DNA of 64,000 nt, taken from NCBI GenBank assembly GCA_035934235.1, contig DASYYB010000029.1:79547-143546 (forward strand), given 5' to 3'. Position numbers and translations under genes: made by a program. Positions 26,903 through 35,525 of this stretch are shown in pieces; the stretch's first letter is position 1; each line of letters begins with the position of its first letter. The DNA comes from REEB95 sp035934235. Lineage in GTDB: Bacteria; Pseudomonadota; Alphaproteobacteria; ATCC43930; CGMCC-115725. The notes beneath the pieces are model-generated. The model worked only from the letters and a program-made list of their open reading frames with translations. It was not told the origin of the DNA and searched no databases.

Positions 26903-27865
26903 ATGGCCAACTCGATGAATCTCGTTATCGCCGGGCCGGGCCGCGCGCGCGGCCCGGCGCGTAACGCCGCAGACCGCCGGAACCTGATTCTCGGCGTCAC
27001 CTCTGGTTTGCTGGTCGTCCTGTGTTGGGCAGGATGGGTGGTGGCGACGCGCTTCGCGGTGACGACGCACCTCCGGCCAGTCGACGTCGCCTTCTTGCGC
27101 TATCTGGTGCCGGCCATCGTGTTGCTACCGGTATTGATGCGTCGCGGCTTCGGGCCGCGGCAGATCGGCGTCGCGCGCACGGCGATGCTGGTCGCCGGCG
27201 CCGGTTTACCGTTTCTTCTGGTCGCGTCGACGGGCATGAAATTCGCGCCGGCGTCGGATGTCGGCGCGGTCATGGTCGGCACGATGCCCGTGTTCGTCGC
27301 GGTGTTTTCAGCGTTGGTCAATCGCGAGCGATTCGAGCGGATCCGCGTGCTCGGCTTCCTTCTCGTCGTTCTGGGAATCGCCGGCATCGCGGCGCACGGG
27401 TTGTTCGACTTCCATTCCGGCGCATGGCGCGGGCATTTGCTGTTCCTCGCTGGCGCGGCGATGTACGCGATCTTCACCGTGACGTTCCGGCGCTCCGCCA
27501 TCGGGCCATGGCATGCGGCGGCGATCGTCAATTTCTATTCGCTGCTGCTGATCACGCCGGTCTATTTCCTGTTTTGCGAGCCGCGCGTGCTGTCGGCGAC
27601 GCCGAGCGAAATCGTGACGCAGGCGCTGATCCAAGGCGTCGTCGCCGGCATCGTCGCGCTGTATTTCTATGGCGATGCCGTGCGCCGGCTTGGCGCGTCG
27701 CGCGCGGCGGTGCTCGGCTCATTCACGCCAGTGGTTGCGGCGCTGGCCGGAATTCCCTTGTTGGGCGAGGTTCCGAACGCGGTCGCGTGGCTCGCGATCC
27801 TTGCCGTCAGTGCCGGCGTCGTGCTGGCGAGCCATGGCAGTCTGGCGCAAACACGCCGGCGGTGA
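26903..27865 (+). CDS. EamA/DMT-family transporter
   Basis: 320 residues with ten predicted transmembrane helices in two EamA repeats (about 28-160 and 172-312). VLCWAGWVVATRF, FLRYLVPAIVLLP and the second-repeat end LLGEVPNAVAWLAILAV are typical. The family exports metabolites, amino acids or drugs across the inner membrane. AGGAGA is 6 bases before the ATG. It is transcribed from the divergent promoter shared with the CGNR regulator. Substrate unknown. Confidence 0.9.
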   Translation: MANSMNLVIAGPGRARGPARNAADRRNLILGVTSGLLVVLCWAGWVVATRFAVTTHLRPVDVAFLRYLVPAIVLLPVLMRRGFGPRQIGVARTAMLVAGAGLPFLLVASTGMKFAPASDVGAVMVGTMPVFVAVFSALVNRERFERIRVLGFLLVVLGIAGIAAHGLFDFHSGAWRGHLLFLAGAAMYAIFTVTFRRSAIGPWHAAAIVNFYSLLLITPVYFLFCEPRVLSATPSEIVTQALIQGVVAGIVALYFYGDAVRRLGASRAAVLGSFTPVVAALAGIPLLGEVPNAVAWLAILAVSAGVVLASHGSLAQTRRR

Positions 27866-27877
27866 CCGGCATTTCGC

Positions 27878-28786
27878 CTAGGCTTCCTCGAAATTGAGCG
27901 CGAAGTCGCCCGGCTGCGGCCCCCAAAGATAGAGCGAGTCTTCAGGCGGATGATCGCCCGGCTGCCATGAACCGTCGGCCGGGATCTGGTCGATGTCGCA
28001 GAAATATTCGGCCAGGCTGCTCCACGGATCGCGCAGGTAGTGGAAGAAGTTCGAGCCGAGCACGTGGCGGCCGAAGCCCCAGCCGCTCTTCCAGCCCTTG
28101 TCGATCATGCGCACGGCCCCGTGGCCGACCTGGTCCATGCTGCCGACCTCGAAGCTGGCGTGGTGGAAACCCGCTCGCGCGTCGGCCAAAAGCGCGACGA
28201 CGTGATGGTCGCCGCCGCCCGGCAAATGCAGGAACGAAATGATGCCGGGCACGCGGTCGCTGACTTTCATGCCGAGCATCTCGATGTAGAACGCGACCAT
28301 TTGGTCAAGCCGCGGCGTGTGCAGCAGCACATGACCGAGGCGATGGGGCCGCGCCGGGTGGCGCGTCGGCGCGCCGCGCTGGCCGGTGCGCTGGTAGTGG
28401 CCGGGCGAGTTGATGGCGAAAGCCGGCGCCGTGCGCCACGGCTTCGGACTTTCCGGCCGCACGTTAATCGCATGGCCGTCCGGATCCTCGAGCCACAGGC
28501 CGCCGCCGAAGGCGTTATGCGGCGCGTCGATTTCCTTGATGCCGCGTTGCTGCATGCGCGCGCGGATGGCGGCGATGCCCTTATCGTCGCTGCCGAACTG
28601 CAAATGGTTGAGCCGCTTCTTCATACCTTCGACCAGGAACACCTGATCCTGGTCGCGGCCGTCGCAGCGGAAGGCGAGAACGCCGTCGCGCTCGCCCGGC
28701 GTCAGGCCGAAGGTCGTATAGAATTTTTGCCCGGCCTTGAGGTCGGGCACGGTGAGCGCGTAACTCAGCAGTGACTGCACCGACAT
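27878..28786 (-). CDS. Extradiol ring-cleavage dioxygenase (VOC superfamily)
   Basis: 302 residues with two glyoxalase-like (VOC) modules. The Fe ligands expected for type I extradiol enzymes are visible in the second module: His152 in GHVLLHT, His208/209 in GFHHASFEV and Glu260 in LAEYFCDI. It probably cleaves a catechol-type ring next to the diol. No other aromatic-degradation gene is adjacent; the dienelactone hydrolase and quinone oxidoreductase lie 6-7 kb to the left. Converges on the EamA gene and is divergent from mnmE. Confidence 0.88.
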   Translation of the reverse strand: MSVQSLLSYALTVPDLKAGQKFYTTFGLTPGERDGVLAFRCDGRDQDQVFLVEGMKKRLNHLQFGSDDKGIAAIRARMQQRGIKEIDAPHNAFGGGLWLEDPDGHAINVRPESPKPWRTAPAFAINSPGHYQRTGQRGAPTRHPARPHRLGHVLLHTPRLDQMVAFYIEMLGMKVSDRVPGIISFLHLPGGGDHHVVALLADARAGFHHASFEVGSMDQVGHGAVRMIDKGWKSGWGFGRHVLGSNFFHYLRDPWSSLAEYFCDIDQIPADGSWQPGDHPPEDSLYLWGPQPGDFALNFEEA

Positions 28787-28898
28787 CGGCGTCCTCCTGC
28801 GATCTGGCTGCGGTGCGGCTCTTCTCCGGCGGCTGCGCGGCGGGCGAACAACTTATATATCCCCGTGATCCGCCTTTTGCATCACACTCGCCCGGCTT

Positions 28899-30236
28899 AT
28901 GGACGGCGACACGATTTACGCTTTTGCCACTGCGCCCGGCCGCGCCGGCGTTGCGCTGTTGCGGCTTTCCGGACCGCAGGCCGGCGCCGCGTTGCGTGCG
29001 CTGGCTGGGCAACTGCCCACGCCGCGCCGCGCGCTCGTCACGCGCTTCAGCGATCCACGCAGCGGCGAACTTATCGATCGCGGCATCGCGTTGTTCTTTC
29101 CGGCGCCGCGCAGCCTTACTGGCGAGGATATAGCCGAGATTCACGTGCACGGCGGCCGCGCCGTGGCGGCGGCGCTGCTCGACGTGCTGGCCGCGCAACC
29201 GGGTTTGCGGCTGGCCGAGCCCGGCGAGTTTTCGCGGCGCGCGTTCCTCAACGGCAAGCTCGACCTGACCGAAGCCGAAGGTATCGCCGATCTGGTCGCG
29301 GCCGAGACGGCAGCGCAACGACGCCAGGCGCTGCGTCAAATAGCGGGCGAAGCCGGCCGGCTCTATGAAGCTTGGCGCACGCGCCTGTTGCGCGCGCAGG
29401 CGCGCGTCGAAGCCGAAATCGATTTTCCCGACGAAGGCTTGCCGGCCGACCTCGCCGCTGCGGTTGCCGCGCAACTTGCTGAAATCAAAGGTGAAATAAC
29501 GGATTTTTTGGGCGATGGCCACCGCGGCGAACGGTTGCGCGATGGTCTTGCAGTCGCCGTGCTCGGTCCACCCAACGCTGGCAAGTCGAGCCTGGTGAAT
29601 GCGCTGGCGCGGCGCGAGGTGGCGATCACCGCTGCGACCGCCGGCACGACGCGCGACGTCATCGAGGTCGCGCTCGATCTCGCGGGATTTCCGGTAACGC
29701 TGGCCGACACCGCCGGCTTGCGCGACGCACGCAACGCGATCGAGGAAGAGGGCGTGCGTCGGGCGCGGGCGCGCGCCGCGTCAGCGGATTTGAAACTCGT
29801 CGTCGTCGACGCGACCAAACCCAAGGAAAAGAATTCGCTCGCTGCACTGATCGACGACGACACCATCGTGGTCGCCAACAAGATGGATCTCACGCCGGGC
29901 GACGACGTGGCGTGGGCCGACGCGCTCGGCGCCGGCGCGGCGGTAAAAATTTCGGTGGCGACTGGCACGGGCATGGCGGCCCTCGAGGCACGACTCGGCG
30001 GCGAGATCGCGCGGCGCTTCGGCGGCGAGTCGGCGCCGCTGATCACGCGTGCCCGCCACCGCCAGGCGCTCGAAGCGGCGTGCGCGGCGCTTGACCGCTA
30101 TCCACGGGCCGGCGCGCCCGAACTCGCTGCTGAAGAGCTGCGTCATGCGGTGCGGGCGCTTGGCCGTATCACCGGCCGCGTCGGCGTCGAAGATTTGCTC
30201 GATGTCGTGTTCCGCGAGTTCTGTATCGGCAAGTGA
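28899..30236 (+). CDS. mnmE: tRNA modification GTPase MnmE
   Basis: 445 residues. With MnmG it installs cmnm5U at tRNA wobble uridines. The N-terminal THF-binding domain (YAFATAPGRAGVALLRLSG) is followed by a G domain with GPPNAGKSS (about 224), DTAGLRD and NKMD; the chain ends in the conserved FCIGK with the catalytic Cys. Normal length. In related genomes mnmE directly follows rho; here 10.8 kb intervene. Confidence 0.96.
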   Translation: MDGDTIYAFATAPGRAGVALLRLSGPQAGAALRALAGQLPTPRRALVTRFSDPRSGELIDRGIALFFPAPRSLTGEDIAEIHVHGGRAVAAALLDVLAAQPGLRLAEPGEFSRRAFLNGKLDLTEAEGIADLVAAETAAQRRQALRQIAGEAGRLYEAWRTRLLRAQARVEAEIDFPDEGLPADLAAAVAAQLAEIKGEITDFLGDGHRGERLRDGLAVAVLGPPNAGKSSLVNALARREVAITAATAGTTRDVIEVALDLAGFPVTLADTAGLRDARNAIEEEGVRRARARAASADLKLVVVDATKPKEKNSLAALIDDDTIVVANKMDLTPGDDVAWADALGAGAAVKISVATGTGMAALEARLGGEIARRFGGESAPLITRARHRQALEAACAALDRYPRAGAPELAAEELRHAVRALGRITGRVGVEDLLDVVFREFCIGK

Positions 30237-30544
30237 AAATGAGCCAAAAACACGAACATTTCGTGATTTCACAGCGTTAATACCACATCATATAGTATTA
30301 GTTCGTGAAACGTTCCGAGGTCGAATCGATCTCGGCTTACCAGATTTCGGTCATGGCTTGCCGACGCCGGTTAATATTGGTGGGTGACTATGTGACGTCT
30401 CCGTGAACTTTCAAGATATTGGGATTCGGCAAAATACTATTTCGTATTACTAGAACCGGATCGCTGGCCCAAAAACAGTGTTTCACGTGAAACACCTATC
30501 GCGCTCGGCTTTACTCGCTGCCGTGCCATCCGTAGATTGCCGCG
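30237..30544. other. Gene-free AT-rich interval between mnmE and mnmG, with parS
   Basis: 308 bases without a credible gene. It is clearly A/T-richer than its surroundings and holds a perfect parS site near its right end plus two GANTC sites (GATTC at 30423-30427 and a GAATC near 30320). A lone parS half-site, CGTGAAAC, occurs near 30304-30311. I see no DnaA box matching TTATCCACA. The mnmG promoter must lie here. Confidence 0.7.
30479..30494. promoter_or_regulatory. parS site 1 (perfect palindrome)
   Basis: TGTTTCACGTGAAACA, a perfect 16-base match to the bacterial chromosomal parS consensus. It lies 51 bases before mnmG and 3.4 kb before parB, whose product binds it to load the ParB-CTP clamp and pair with ParA for origin segregation. 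Confidence 0.97.
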
Positions 30545-32401
30545 ATGCACCGGTGCGACGTGATTGTCATTGGCGGCGGCCACGCCGGCTGCGAGGCTGC
30601 CGATGCGTCGGCGCGACTCGGCGCACGCACGCTGCTGCTGACGCATCGCCGGTCGACCATCGGTGAGATGTCCTGCAACCCGGCCATCGGCGGTCTGGCC
30701 AAGGGGCATTTGGTGCGGGAAATCGACGCGCTCGACGGTGTCATGGCGCGCGCGATCGACCGGGCCGGCATCCAGTTCCGCATGCTCAACCGGAGCAAAG
30801 GCCCGGCAGTCCGCGGTCCACGGGCGCAAGCCGACCGCAAACTCTATCGCCAAGCCGTGCAGGATCTGCTCGCGGCGCGGCCGGGTCTTGAGATCCGCGA
30901 AGGCGAGGCGGCGGCGCTGATATTCGACACTGCGGGCCGTTGCACTGGGGTGGAAACCGGCGACGGCATAAGGCTTTCGGCTGGTGCCGTGGTGATCACC
31001 ACCGGCACTTTCCTACGCGGACTCATCCATATCGGCGACGCCAAAACCGAAGCCGGCCGGGTTGGCGAGGCGCCGTCGGTCCGCCTGGCGCAGAGCCTGA
31101 TGCAGGCCGGTTTTGCTCTCGGCCGGCTCAAGACCGGCACGCCGCCGCGGCTTGACGGCAAGACCATTGATTGGTCCGCGCTCGAGGCCCAGCCGGGCGA
31201 CGAGCCGCCGGAGCCGTTTTCCTTCCTGACCCAGCGCATCACGACGCCGCAGATCGTCTGCCATATCACCGCAACGACGCCGGCCAGCCACGCCCTGATC
31301 CGCGCCAATCTGCACCATGCGCCGATGTATTCCGGCCAGATCGACAGCGTCGGACCGCGCTATTGCCCGTCGATCGAGGACAAGGTGGTGCGCTTTGCCG
31401 AACGCGAGCGGCATCAGATTTTCCTCGAGCCGGAAGGGCTCGACGACGATACGGTTTATCCCAACGGCATTTCGACTTCGCTGCCGGCAGCGATTCAGGC
31501 CGAGTTGCTGACCACGATCCCGGGCCTCGAACGCGCCCGTATGGTTCGGCCGGGCTATGCCATCGAGTATGATTTCGTCGACCCGCGCGAGCTTCGGCCG
31601 ACCCTCGAAACCCGCAGGATTCCTGGGCTTTTCTTGGCGGGTCAGGTCAACGGCACGACCGGATATGAGGAGGCGGCGGCGCAGGGCTTGGTCGCCGGCC
31701 TAAACGCGGCGCTGACGGCCGCGGGCGGCGGCCGAGAATTCGTCCTTGACCGCGCCAGCGCCTATATCGGCGTGCTGATCGACGACCTTGTTTCACGTGG
31801 AACAAGCGAACCCTATCGCATGTTCACGTCGCGCGCCGAATACCGGCTTACACTCCGTGCCGACAATGCCGACCAGCGTTTGACGCCCATCGGTATGGCG
31901 CTTGGTTGCGTTGGTCCAGAGCGGCGGTTCGCTTACGCCGCCAAGGCCGAAGCGCTCGCCAGCGCCCGCGCCTTGATCCGCCGGCTGAGCATGACGCCGA
32001 GCGAGCTGCGCCGCCGGGGTCTCGCGATCAATGCGGACGGCATTCGGCGGTCAGCGGCCGACTTGCTGGCGTATCCCGAAATCGACTTGGCCCGGCTAGC
32101 GGCCATTTGGCCGGAACTGGCCACAATTCCGCGACCGATCGCCGAGCAGCTGGAGGTCGATGGCCGCTATTCCGGCTATCTCGAGCGGCAGGCCGAGGAA
32201 ATTGCTGCCTTCCGCCGCGACGAGGCGCTGAAGCTGCCATCCGATCTGGACTATGACGCGATCGGCTCGCTGTCGGCGGAAATCCGGACCAAGCTGCGCG
32301 CCAGCCGACCTGAAACCCTGGGTGCTGCAGCGCGGGTTTCGGGGGTCACGCCGGCGGCCCTGTTCGCGCTGCTGCGCCATGTACGGCGGCCCGCGGCATG
32401 A
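30545..32401 (+). CDS. mnmG: tRNA uridine-5-carboxymethylaminomethyl modification enzyme MnmG (GidA)
   Basis: 618 residues. FAD-binding GGGHAGCEAA at 10-19, SCNPAIGGLAKGHLVREIDALDG, and GLFLAGQVNGTTGYEEAAAQG are family hallmarks. Partner of MnmE in wobble-uridine modification. The coding sequence also contains parS site 2. Its stop overlaps the rsmG start by 4 bases. Confidence 0.97.
   Translation: MHRCDVIVIGGGHAGCEAADASARLGARTLLLTHRRSTIGEMSCNPAIGGLAKGHLVREIDALDGVMARAIDRAGIQFRMLNRSKGPAVRGPRAQADRKLYRQAVQDLLAARPGLEIREGEAAALIFDTAGRCTGVETGDGIRLSAGAVVITTGTFLRGLIHIGDAKTEAGRVGEAPSVRLAQSLMQAGFALGRLKTGTPPRLDGKTIDWSALEAQPGDEPPEPFSFLTQRITTPQIVCHITATTPASHALIRANLHHAPMYSGQIDSVGPRYCPSIEDKVVRFAERERHQIFLEPEGLDDDTVYPNGISTSLPAAIQAELLTTIPGLERARMVRPGYAIEYDFVDPRELRPTLETRRIPGLFLAGQVNGTTGYEEAAAQGLVAGLNAALTAAGGGREFVLDRASAYIGVLIDDLVSRGTSEPYRMFTSRAEYRLTLRADNADQRLTPIGMALGCVGPERRFAYAAKAEALASARALIRRLSMTPSELRRRGLAINADGIRRSAADLLAYPEIDLARLAAIWPELATIPRPIAEQLEVDGRYSGYLERQAEEIAAFRRDEALKLPSDLDYDAIGSLSAEIRTKLRASRPETLGAAARVSGVTPAALFALLRHVRRPAA
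31789..31804. promoter_or_regulatory. parS site 2, inside mnmG
   Basis: TGTTTCACGTGGAACA, 15 of 16 matches to parS, embedded in mnmG codons. It is 1.3 kb right of site 1. The single change (A to G) breaks the palindrome at one base pair. Confidence 0.88.
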
Positions 32402-33033
32402 TGCTTCAGGTCAATGACCGCCCGGTCTCGACCCGCCTGACGCCGGAAGGCTTCGCCAAGCTCGCGCTTGTTTCACGTGAAACGCTGGAGCGTCTCCAGG
32501 CCTATGTGGCGTTGCTGACCGCCTGGAATCGGCGGATCAATCTGGTCAGCGCCAATACCATCGGCGATGTCTGGCGTCGGCACATTCTCGACTCGGCCCA
32601 GCTGCTGCCATTGCTTCCGGACGGCGCGCGGATCGTGGTCGATGTCGGCAGCGGGGCGGGGTTGCCCGGTCTGGTGCTCGCGATTCTCGGCGTGCCCGAA
32701 GTCCATCTGGTCGAAAGTGATCAGCGCAAAGCAGCATTCTTACGCGAGGCCCAACGCGTTACGGGGGCACCGGCCACCGTCCACGGCCAGCGCGCCGAGC
32801 GAATGGCGCCGATTGCCGCCGACGCCATCGTGGCGCGTGCGGTCGCGCCTGTGGATAACCTACTACTAATGGTGGACAAATTCCGTGTACCCCACACTAT
32901 ATGCTTATTTTTGAAGGGTAAGGGGGTCGAAGAGGAATTGACCCATCTGCCACCGACGCTGAAGATGAAGCTGCAGATTCTGCCGAGCCGGAGCGATCCA
33001 ACCGGCCGCATCCTGCGTCTCGAAGGACCTTGA
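32398..33033 (+). CDS. rsmG: 16S rRNA (guanine527-N7)-methyltransferase RsmG
   Basis: 211 residues. SAM motif VVDVGSGAGLPGLVLAIL (about 79-96), LVESDQRKAAFLREA and VARAVAPVDNLL are typical. Methylates G527 of 16S rRNA. It overlaps mnmG by 4 bases and precedes parA by a 1-base overlap. The gene carries parS site 3, a perfect DnaA box and an unusually AT-rich stretch near codons 150-175 (about 32850-32925) compared with its neighbours. Confidence 0.94.
   Translation: MMLQVNDRPVSTRLTPEGFAKLALVSRETLERLQAYVALLTAWNRRINLVSANTIGDVWRRHILDSAQLLPLLPDGARIVVDVGSGAGLPGLVLAILGVPEVHLVESDQRKAAFLREAQRVTGAPATVHGQRAERMAPIAADAIVARAVAPVDNLLLMVDKFRVPHTICLFLKGKGVEEELTHLPPTLKMKLQILPSRSDPTGRILRLEGP
32469..32484. promoter_or_regulatory. 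parS site 3, inside rsmG
   Basis: TGTTTCACGTGAAACG, 15 of 16 matches to parS, with the inner 14-base palindrome perfect. It is 680 bases right of site 2 and about 1.4 kb before parB. Confidence 0.92.
32850..32858 (-). promoter_or_regulatory. Perfect DnaA box within rsmG
   Basis: TGTGGATAA on the plus strand, that is TTATCCACA on the minus strand. It opens the AT-rich part of rsmG, 0.4 kb from parS site 3. A single 9-base match can occur by chance; its position in the origin region makes it worth noting. Confidence 0.5.
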
Positions 33034-33875
33034 TGGAACCGATGGCGCAAACTGCCGAGCTGCACCCCGCGATCGGTCCCGCGGCGCCGGCCCGGATCAT
33101 CGCCATCGCCAACCAGAAAGGTGGCGTCGGCAAGACCACGACGGCCATCAACCTCGCCACGGCCCTGGCCGCGGCTGGCGAAACCGTCCTGCTGGTCGAT
33201 TTCGATCCGCAGGGCAACGCCTCGACCGGTCTCGGAATCTCCCGGCAAGCCAGAACCGTAACGAGCTACGACGTGCTGTTGGGCGCGCGCGATCTCGCCG
33301 CCGCCGTGGTGCAAACCGCCGTGCCGCGGCTCGCCATAGTGCCGGCGTCGGTCGACCTGTCAGGCGCTGAGCTCGAGCTGGTCGATGCCGAGCGCCGCGA
33401 ATACCGGTTGCGCGATGCGCTGGCGGGCAAGCTCGGGCAGTTTCGCTACGTGCTGATCGATTGTCCGCCGTCGCTTGGCCTGCTGACGCTCAACGCGCTG
33501 GTCGCGGCGCACGCCGTGCTGGTTCCGCTGCAATGCGAATTCTATGCGCTCGAGGGTCTGTCGCATCTGGTAAAGACGATCGAGCGCGTCAAAGGAAAAC
33601 TCAATCCGGCGCTCGAGATCCAAGGTGTCGTGCTGACCATGTTCGATCGTCGCAACAATCTCTCTGACCTGGTCGCCGCCGACGTGCGCGGGCACTTTGG
33701 TGCCAAGGTTTATGAAACCGTGATCCCACGCAACGTACGCATCTCCGAGGCGCCGTCGCACGGCAAGCCGGTGCTGCTTTACGATTTTCGTTGCCCCGGC
33801 GCGCAAGCCTACGTCCATCTCGCGGGCGAGGTGCTCAAGCGCGAACGCTCGCTGCTCGAGCGTATCGCGTCATGA
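33033..33875 (+). CDS. parA: Chromosome-partitioning ATPase ParA
   Basis: 280 residues. Deviant Walker A KGGVGKTT at 29-36, DFDPQGNASTGLG, and DCPPSLGLLTLNAL. It forms the DNA-bound ATPase gradient that moves ParB-parS origin complexes. AAGGA lies 6 bases upstream of ATG 33033; an earlier in-frame TTG at 33030 is ignored and MAQ at 33042 is possible. ATGA overlap with parB. Confidence 0.97.
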   Translation: MEPMAQTAELHPAIGPAAPARIIAIANQKGGVGKTTTAINLATALAAAGETVLLVDFDPQGNASTGLGISRQARTVTSYDVLLGARDLAAAVVQTAVPRLAIVPASVDLSGAELELVDAERREYRLRDALAGKLGQFRYVLIDCPPSLGLLTLNALVAAHAVLVPLQCEFYALEGLSHLVKTIERVKGKLNPALEIQGVVLTMFDRRNNLSDLVAADVRGHFGAKVYETVIPRNVRISEAPSHGKPVLLYDFRCPGAQAYVHLAGEVLKRERSLLERIAS

Positions 33876-34756
33876 TCGAAAAGCGCGGACTTGGCCGTGG
33901 TCTGTCGGCGTTGCTCGGTGAGGATGCATCGGCGCCCGAGCGCGATGCCGCGGCTCCAGCCAAAGGCACACGTACCGTGGCGATCGACCAGATCTATCCC
34001 GGCTGGTTTCAGCCGCGGCGCAATTTCGACGAGAGCGAGTTGAGCGCGCTCGTCGAGAGCATCGTGGCACAAGGCATTCTCCAGCCGTTGCTGGTGCGGC
34101 CGCACCCGAAATTCGCAGGCGCTTTCGAGATCCTCGCCGGCGAGCGCCGCTGGCGCGCGGCACAGCGTGCGCATCTGCACGAAGTGCCAGTTTTGGTGAA
34201 GGAGATCGGCGACCGCGAGGCGCTCGAGATCGCGCTGGTCGAAAACATCCAGCGCAGCGACCTCAACGCCATCGAGGAGGCACAGGGCTACAAGCGGCTG
34301 ATCGACGAATTCGGCCACACCCAAGAGGCGCTGGCGACAGCGCTCGGCAAAAGCCGCAGCCACATCGCCAATCTGCTGCGATTGCTGATGCTGCCGCAGG
34401 AGATCAAGGACATGGTCGCCGACGGCCGGCTGAGCATGGGTCACGCGCGCGCGCTGGTCGGGCTCGAGGCCGAAAAGGCGCTGGCATTGGCGCAGACGAT
34501 CGTGCGCGACGGCTTGAGCGTGCGCGAGGCCGAACGCGCCGCCAAGCCGCCGGAAGAGACGCAATTCGTCACGAGCAAGCCGCGCGGCGGCCGCCGGCGC
34601 GACGCCAACATCGTCGCGCTCGAACGCGAGCTGTCAGAAGCGTTGGGTCTCAAAGTCGAGATCGCATTCGACGGCAAGCGCGGCGCACTCACCATCCGTT
34701 ATGCGTCGCTCGACCAGCTCGACGACGTGCTCAACAAGCTGCGCGCCAAGCCCTGA
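33872..34756 (+). CDS. parB: Chromosome-partitioning protein ParB
   Basis: 294 residues. The N-terminal MIEKRGLGRGLSALLG contains the LGRGL motif that stimulates ParA. The ParB/Sulfiredoxin CTPase domain has GERRWRAAQ and ENIQRSDLNAIEEA, then the HTH GKSRSHIANLLRLL and a C-terminal dimerisation domain. It binds the three parS sites upstream. Confidence 0.97.
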   Translation: MIEKRGLGRGLSALLGEDASAPERDAAAPAKGTRTVAIDQIYPGWFQPRRNFDESELSALVESIVAQGILQPLLVRPHPKFAGAFEILAGERRWRAAQRAHLHEVPVLVKEIGDREALEIALVENIQRSDLNAIEEAQGYKRLIDEFGHTQEALATALGKSRSHIANLLRLLMLPQEIKDMVADGRLSMGHARALVGLEAEKALALAQTIVRDGLSVREAERAAKPPEETQFVTSKPRGGRRRDANIVALERELSEALGLKVEIAFDGKRGALTIRYASLDQLDDVLNKLRAKP

Positions 34757-34760
34757 GACG

Positions 34761-35243
34761 ATGGCCGCGAAGGCGCCCATCGCCGTTGTCGCCGCTTCCG
34801 TCACGCCCAATGCGAAACCATCGGCTTATCCCGAGCCGTTCTATTCGCGCGTGCTCGGACGCCAGAAACGCCAACTCGGCGATGTTTTCGGCCTGACGCA
34901 TTTTGGCGTCAACTTGACACGGCTCGCGCCGGGCGCGATCTCGGCGCTGCGGCATGCGCATTCGGCGCAGGATGAATTCATTTATATCGTCGAAGGCGAA
35001 CCGGTCTTGGTGACCGACGCCGGCGAGACGCCGCTCAAGCCGGGCATGTGTGCGGGCTTCAAGGCGGCCTCAGGCGACGCGCACCACCTGATCAACCGCA
35101 CGACGCGCGAAGTGATCTATCTCGAGGTCGGCGACCGCGGTGTCCCGGATGACGTCGCCTATCCCGACGACGACATCCGTGGCACCCACGATGCCGCAGG
35201 CAAGCGAATCTTCCTGCACAAAGACGGCCGGCCGTTCGATTGA
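34761..35243 (+). CDS. Cupin-domain protein
   Basis: 160 residues with a single cupin barrel: RLAPGAISALRHAHSAQDEFIYIVEGEPVLVTDAGE matches motif 1 (His-x-His...Glu) and DAHHLINRT matches the motif 2 region. It starts 4 bases after parB and may be co-transcribed. The family spans sugar isomerases, dioxygenases and sensors; no specific activity can be assigned. Confidence 0.82.
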   Translation: MAAKAPIAVVAASVTPNAKPSAYPEPFYSRVLGRQKRQLGDVFGLTHFGVNLTRLAPGAISALRHAHSAQDEFIYIVEGEPVLVTDAGETPLKPGMCAGFKAASGDAHHLINRTTREVIYLEVGDRGVPDDVAYPDDDIRGTHDAAGKRIFLHKDGRPFD

Positions 35244-35259
35244 GACGCGCGCCGCCGCC

Positions 35260-35418
35260 TCAGGCGGCTTTGGTGGTCATCATCTTCTTCCGCGCATCGT
35301 CGAGGGACAGCTTGGCGACGCCGACAATATGCGACGCTTCAGGATATTGCTTCGCCGTCAGCCATTCCTCGATGAAGTCCAACCAGTCCACCACCAAATC
35401 AATTTCCGACGTTTCCAT
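35260..35418 (-). CDS. Small acidic hypothetical protein (52 residues)
   Basis: METSEIDLVVDWLDFIEEWL at the start, then a helix-forming sequence ending MMTTKAA. GGGGAGAG lies about 6 bases before the ATG, a strong ribosome-binding site, and codon use favours G/C in the third position as in neighbours. It converges on the cupin gene and is downstream of holA on the same strand. Not recognised; it looks like a small, all-helical soluble protein. Confidence 0.6.
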   Translation of the reverse strand: METSEIDLVVDWLDFIEEWLTAKQYPEASHIVGVAKLSLDDARKKMMTTKAA

Positions 35419-35525
35419 AGGCAACTCTCCCCGAATGATTTTGCTCTCCGGGTGCGCCAGCTATGCCCTGGTTTATGTATCCTGCCACAGATTCGCCCCG
35501 CGCGATCAACTGATCACCATCGGCG

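Noticed and set aside
30300..30315. CGTGAAACG resembling parS upstream of mnmG
   Set aside because: Only one half-site is present; the other half does not match.
30237..30544. mnmE-mnmG interval as alternative oriC
   Set aside because: It is AT-rich and carries parS, but no DnaA box was seen and synteny points to ppsR|hemE. Kept only as a fallback if skew analysis disagrees.
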